Part shown: piece by piece, positions 30,232-32,518 of the stretch
Layout: every line of letters starts with the position of its first letter
How positions within the stretch are numbered: position 1 is the stretch's first letter
Origin: Bifidobacteriaceae bacterium
GTDB taxonomy: Bacteria; Actinomycetota; Actinomycetes; Actinomycetales; WQXJ01
Length of the DNA: 32,518 nucleotides
Assembly (NCBI GenBank): GCA_031267825.1
Contig: JAIRYJ010000033.1
Span: 1-32,518, forward strand
Reading direction: 5' to 3'
The notes under the pieces: generated by a model
What the model was told of the DNA's origin: nothing
Databases searched by the model: none
What the model saw: only the letters and a program-made list of their open reading frames with translations
Translations under genes and position numbers: made by a program

Positions 30232-32518
30232 CTAAGTCAATAGAAACAGCCTGATGGCCGCCACAACTAATCCTGCCACCAGCCCGATCACCCCGGCGAT
30301 GATAGCGCGCCGCCCAGATCCTGAGGGGGCTGTCCCCCATGGTGCGTCTGGGCCGTCTAGCCAGGGTCCCCGGCCATCTGGGCCGATTGGTGGTGGCGGT
30401 TCCCAGCCCATGTCTTCAGCTTCGCTGTCGGCTGGTTCGGTGGCTTCGGTGGCGTAAGCCGCCGCCGCCGCGGGGACAGGGGCCGCCAGTGATTCGGCGG
30501 GTCCCAGCTCGAATCCACTTTCCCCCATGGACGATGCCGACCCGCCAAGTTCCGTTCCAGGGGCGTCTTGCGGTGTTTGGGAGAAGACAGCCTGATAACT
30601 CGGTTGCCCTGGTTCTGGCCCCCATCTGATGTCAACTAGGTCTAAGGCGGATACCATGGCGGACGGGTTTGATGCCATGTCTGGTTGACCGGTCGGTTCG
30701 GGCCCGCCTGGCCCGGCCGGTGAGCCGAGGATTTGGGGTCCGGCTAGTTGCGGCCCGGCCAGTTGGCCAGCGGCCTGAGGTCCAGCCATCTGGAATACGT
30801 CCGGCCCGACCTGTGGCCCGGCTAGTTGCGGCCCGGCCAGTTGGCCAGCGGCCTGAGGTCCAGCCATCTGGAATACGTCTGGTTCGGCCTGAGCCGCACC
30901 CGGCGCTGGTGAACCAGCTAGGGGTGACGTGGGCGCCACGCCGCGCAGCCGGGCACCGGCTGAGACGCGCGGCCGACGTAATGGCAAACCGAATCCGTCC
31001 GGGTCTTCTGAGTCCAGTGCGGCCGGGGGCGCCTGGCCAACGGGGCTTCCTGGTTGGTCGGCGCCGGGCCGATCAACTTCTTCGGGGAACTCGGCGGCGC
31101 TTTCCCAGCCTTCCGGCACGGCAGGCACTGGGGTGACTCGGCTTGAACGGCCAGGCCGTGAATGCGGGGCTTCCGCTATTGGAACCCTGACCGGCGCGAT
31201 CGCCCCTAATGTGCCAGTGATGTCGACTTTGGCTTGGGCTTGGGCTGGCGGTAGCACTGTAATGGCACCCGGGGGTGAGGTCATTCCCCAGTTCAGAGAG
31301 TCGGCCTGGCTGTCCGCTGGCCCGTCAGGCATCTCAGTTTCAGCTAGTTGCGGCTGGCCTTCTTCTGGTGCCGTTGGCGGCAGGCCGCCTGGCGCCAGGC
31401 CAGGAACCGGGGCATCGGGCCCAAGGCCGCCCGCGACCACTGGTGGTCGCATCTGCCCTGGTATTGGCGCCACGCCAGGAAGCTGGTCTGATCCTGGTAT
31501 TACCGCTGGCTCAGGCGGCATCGCTTGCCAAGGCTGCTGGCCTGGAGGAGCGAATCCATCTGATTGATAGACCTGACCAGCTCCGGGGTCAACCGGGCCG
31601 CCAGGCGGCCCGAAGCCGACCGGTGGCTCAAAACCGGCTGGTGGCTCAAAGCCGGATGGCACCTGGGCTCCCGGCGAACCCACCGAGCCAGGCATTCCAC
31701 CTGGGACGGGCAACCCACCCGGGCCGCCAGGCGGCCCGTAGGCGCCCGCCGAAGGCCCGGCCATGGGCCCGCTGATGCCTGGATCCGGGCCTGTTGGACC
31801 CCAATTGAGGGCTGAACCCAGCTCAGTCACGGCACCCAGTCCCGAGCCGGCCGGTTGAGCGAATTGCGGGCCTGCCCCACCCGTGAAACCAAGCATCTCC
31901 GGAACCAGCCCGGTTCCCTGCGTTACTCCAGGTACTGGGCCTGGTGAAACCGCTGGCTGGGCTGATCCGCCAGCCAGATCAGGGCTGCCTTGGCCGGGTG
32001 CGGTTCCCCAGGCGGCGGCCAGATCACCAGATACTTCGTCAGGCGAAACCGGTTCAGGCCCGGCGCGCAACATGAGACCGGCCGCGCCGAACTGGGAACG
32101 GTCCGCCTCCGGTCCGTCAACGCCAGTCATGGCACCGCCTGCCTCCTCGCCCCAGGTGATCTCCTGGCCCGAGGAAGCTTCGGTCGGCACCGCCACGAAC
32201 GCCCCGAATGGTGGATAGACCGGCTGGACAGCCGTACCAGATGAGGCTAAACCTGGCCCAGCTTGAGGCGTGCCGAGTGACGGCCGCAACGGGGCAAGCA
32301 CCGGTCCGGCCTCGCCTCGAGCCGCGCTAACCACCGGAATCCCGCCGCTCCGCGACGGCGGATAAGACACTGGTACTTGGGCCACTGGGCCGTCCTGTGC
32401 GCCAGCTAACCCGGCCGAGGCATCTTGGGCCGCTTGTTGGGCCGCCCGTTCCTGTTCGCGGGCTAGGCGTAGTTGCGAACGGCTGACCGGGTAGGCCTCG
32501 GCCAAAGTGGCGCTCGGC
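30232..32518 (-). CDS. Pro/Gly-rich protein with C-terminal membrane anchor (5' end outside window)
   Basis: At least 761 residues; the frame stays open to the window edge, so the start lies beyond it (a TTG at 32,505 is an unlikely start). The N-terminal part has a basic helical stretch (SRSQLRLAREQERAAQQA). A very long Pro/Gly/Ala-rich disordered region follows, including PP-rich blocks and a 26-residue tandem duplication. It ends with one transmembrane helix (AIIAGVIGLVAGLVVAAIRLFLL) at the extreme C terminus. This suggests a tail-anchored protein with a cytoplasmic disordered arm; no family is recognised. It ends 32 bp before the rsfS GTG, so it is probably in the same operon. Confidence 0.8.
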   Translation of the reverse strand, partial: PSATLAEAYPVSRSQLRLAREQERAAQQAAQDASAGLAGAQDGPVAQVPVSYPPSRSGGIPVVSAARGEAGPVLAPLRPSLGTPQAGPGLASSGTAVQPVYPPFGAFVAVPTEASSGQEITWGEEAGGAMTGVDGPEADRSQFGAAGLMLRAGPEPVSPDEVSGDLAAAWGTAPGQGSPDLAGGSAQPAVSPGPVPGVTQGTGLVPEMLGFTGGAGPQFAQPAGSGLGAVTELGSALNWGPTGPDPGISGPMAGPSAGAYGPPGGPGGLPVPGGMPGSVGSPGAQVPSGFEPPAGFEPPVGFGPPGGPVDPGAGQVYQSDGFAPPGQQPWQAMPPEPAVIPGSDQLPGVAPIPGQMRPPVVAGGLGPDAPVPGLAPGGLPPTAPEEGQPQLAETEMPDGPADSQADSLNWGMTSPPGAITVLPPAQAQAKVDITGTLGAIAPVRVPIAEAPHSRPGRSSRVTPVPAVPEGWESAAEFPEEVDRPGADQPGSPVGQAPPAALDSEDPDGFGLPLRRPRVSAGARLRGVAPTSPLAGSPAPGAAQAEPDVFQMAGPQAAGQLAGPQLAGPQVGPDVFQMAGPQAAGQLAGPQLAGPQILGSPAGPGGPEPTGQPDMASNPSAMVSALDLVDIRWGPEPGQPSYQAVFSQTPQDAPGTELGGSASSMGESGFELGPAESLAAPVPAAAAAYATEATEPADSEAEDMGWEPPPPIGPDGRGPWLDGPDAPWGTAPSGSGRRAIIAGVIGLVAGLVVAAIRLFLLT
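30742..30879 (-). repeat. 78-bp tandem duplication inside the Pro/Gly-rich gene
   Basis: At least 60 identical bases at 30,742-30,801 and 30,820-30,879, period 78 bp (26 codons, in frame). It encodes DVFQMAGPQAAGQLAGPQLA twice. Near-identity implies a recent duplication or continued slippage. Confidence 0.85.

Overview
The window looks like the chromosome of a high-GC Actinomycetota species. Support for this comes from the protein families present (DUF664/DinB, DUF2510, Excalibur, Pr6Pr, an AbrB/AarF pair, and an RsfS-histidine phosphatase pair preceded by a long Pro/Gly-rich membrane protein), the high GC content, frequent GTG starts and several apparently leaderless genes. I cannot name the genus. 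There is no rRNA, CRISPR array, phage structural gene, integrase or intact insertion sequence. One tRNA (Ala, anticodon GGC) is present.

Layout. 1-3,600 (+): a terminator from an upstream gene, a YwaF-like membrane protein, an AbrB-type regulator behind a clear palindrome, and an AarF/UbiB-family kinase. 3,611-5,431 (-): a DeaD-type RNA helicase. 5,855-8,687 (-): an operon of a GntR/HutC regulator, an ADP-ribosylglycohydrolase and a PfkB sugar kinase, matching the regulator-hydrolase-kinase content of E. coli yegUVW. 8,763-9,755 (-): a one-domain voltage-gated cation channel, divergent from an RNA 2',3'-cyclic phosphodiesterase (9,953-10,570). 10,645-11,886 (-): an MFS transporter.

12,157-17,900 is the accessory part. 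It starts at tRNA-Ala and holds a DUF4143 ATPase, a FitA-type antitoxin fused to the stub of a lost PIN toxin, a DUF2510-TM-Excalibur protein with a tiny overlapping upstream ORF, a relic of a second DUF4143 ATPase, a large inverted repeat, a CBU_0592-like membrane protein, a membrane-anchored nitroreductase-like protein, an orphan RelB antitoxin and a decayed gene. Several modules have lost partners, so it reads as a decaying insertion hotspot.

17,895-21,697 (+): a methyltransferase-DinB fusion, an aldo/keto reductase and a glycerate kinase. 21,873-24,999 (-): a large VirD4/HerA-like ATPase and a SLOG-like nucleotide-binding protein. 25,304-28,349: a YbaN-like protein convergent with an MFS transporter, then a repeat-rich intergenic region and a Pr6Pr-like membrane protein. 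28,570-32,518 (-): an FMN-binding split-barrel protein, then a tight unit in which the Pro/Gly-rich membrane protein is followed by RsfS and a histidine phosphatase.

The most distinctive non-coding content is a set of intergenic hairpin families: (i) stems of different sequence around a shared CTGTTTTA-like loop (983-1,023, 5,745-5,779, 28,444-28,484), two of them inside a 117-bp dispersed repeat; (ii) three tandem ~107-bp units with competing stems (27,292-27,557); (iii) hairpins sharing GTTATGCCGCGCGCG (5,677 and 24,318); (iv) GGTGAGAGC-type hairpins between convergent genes.
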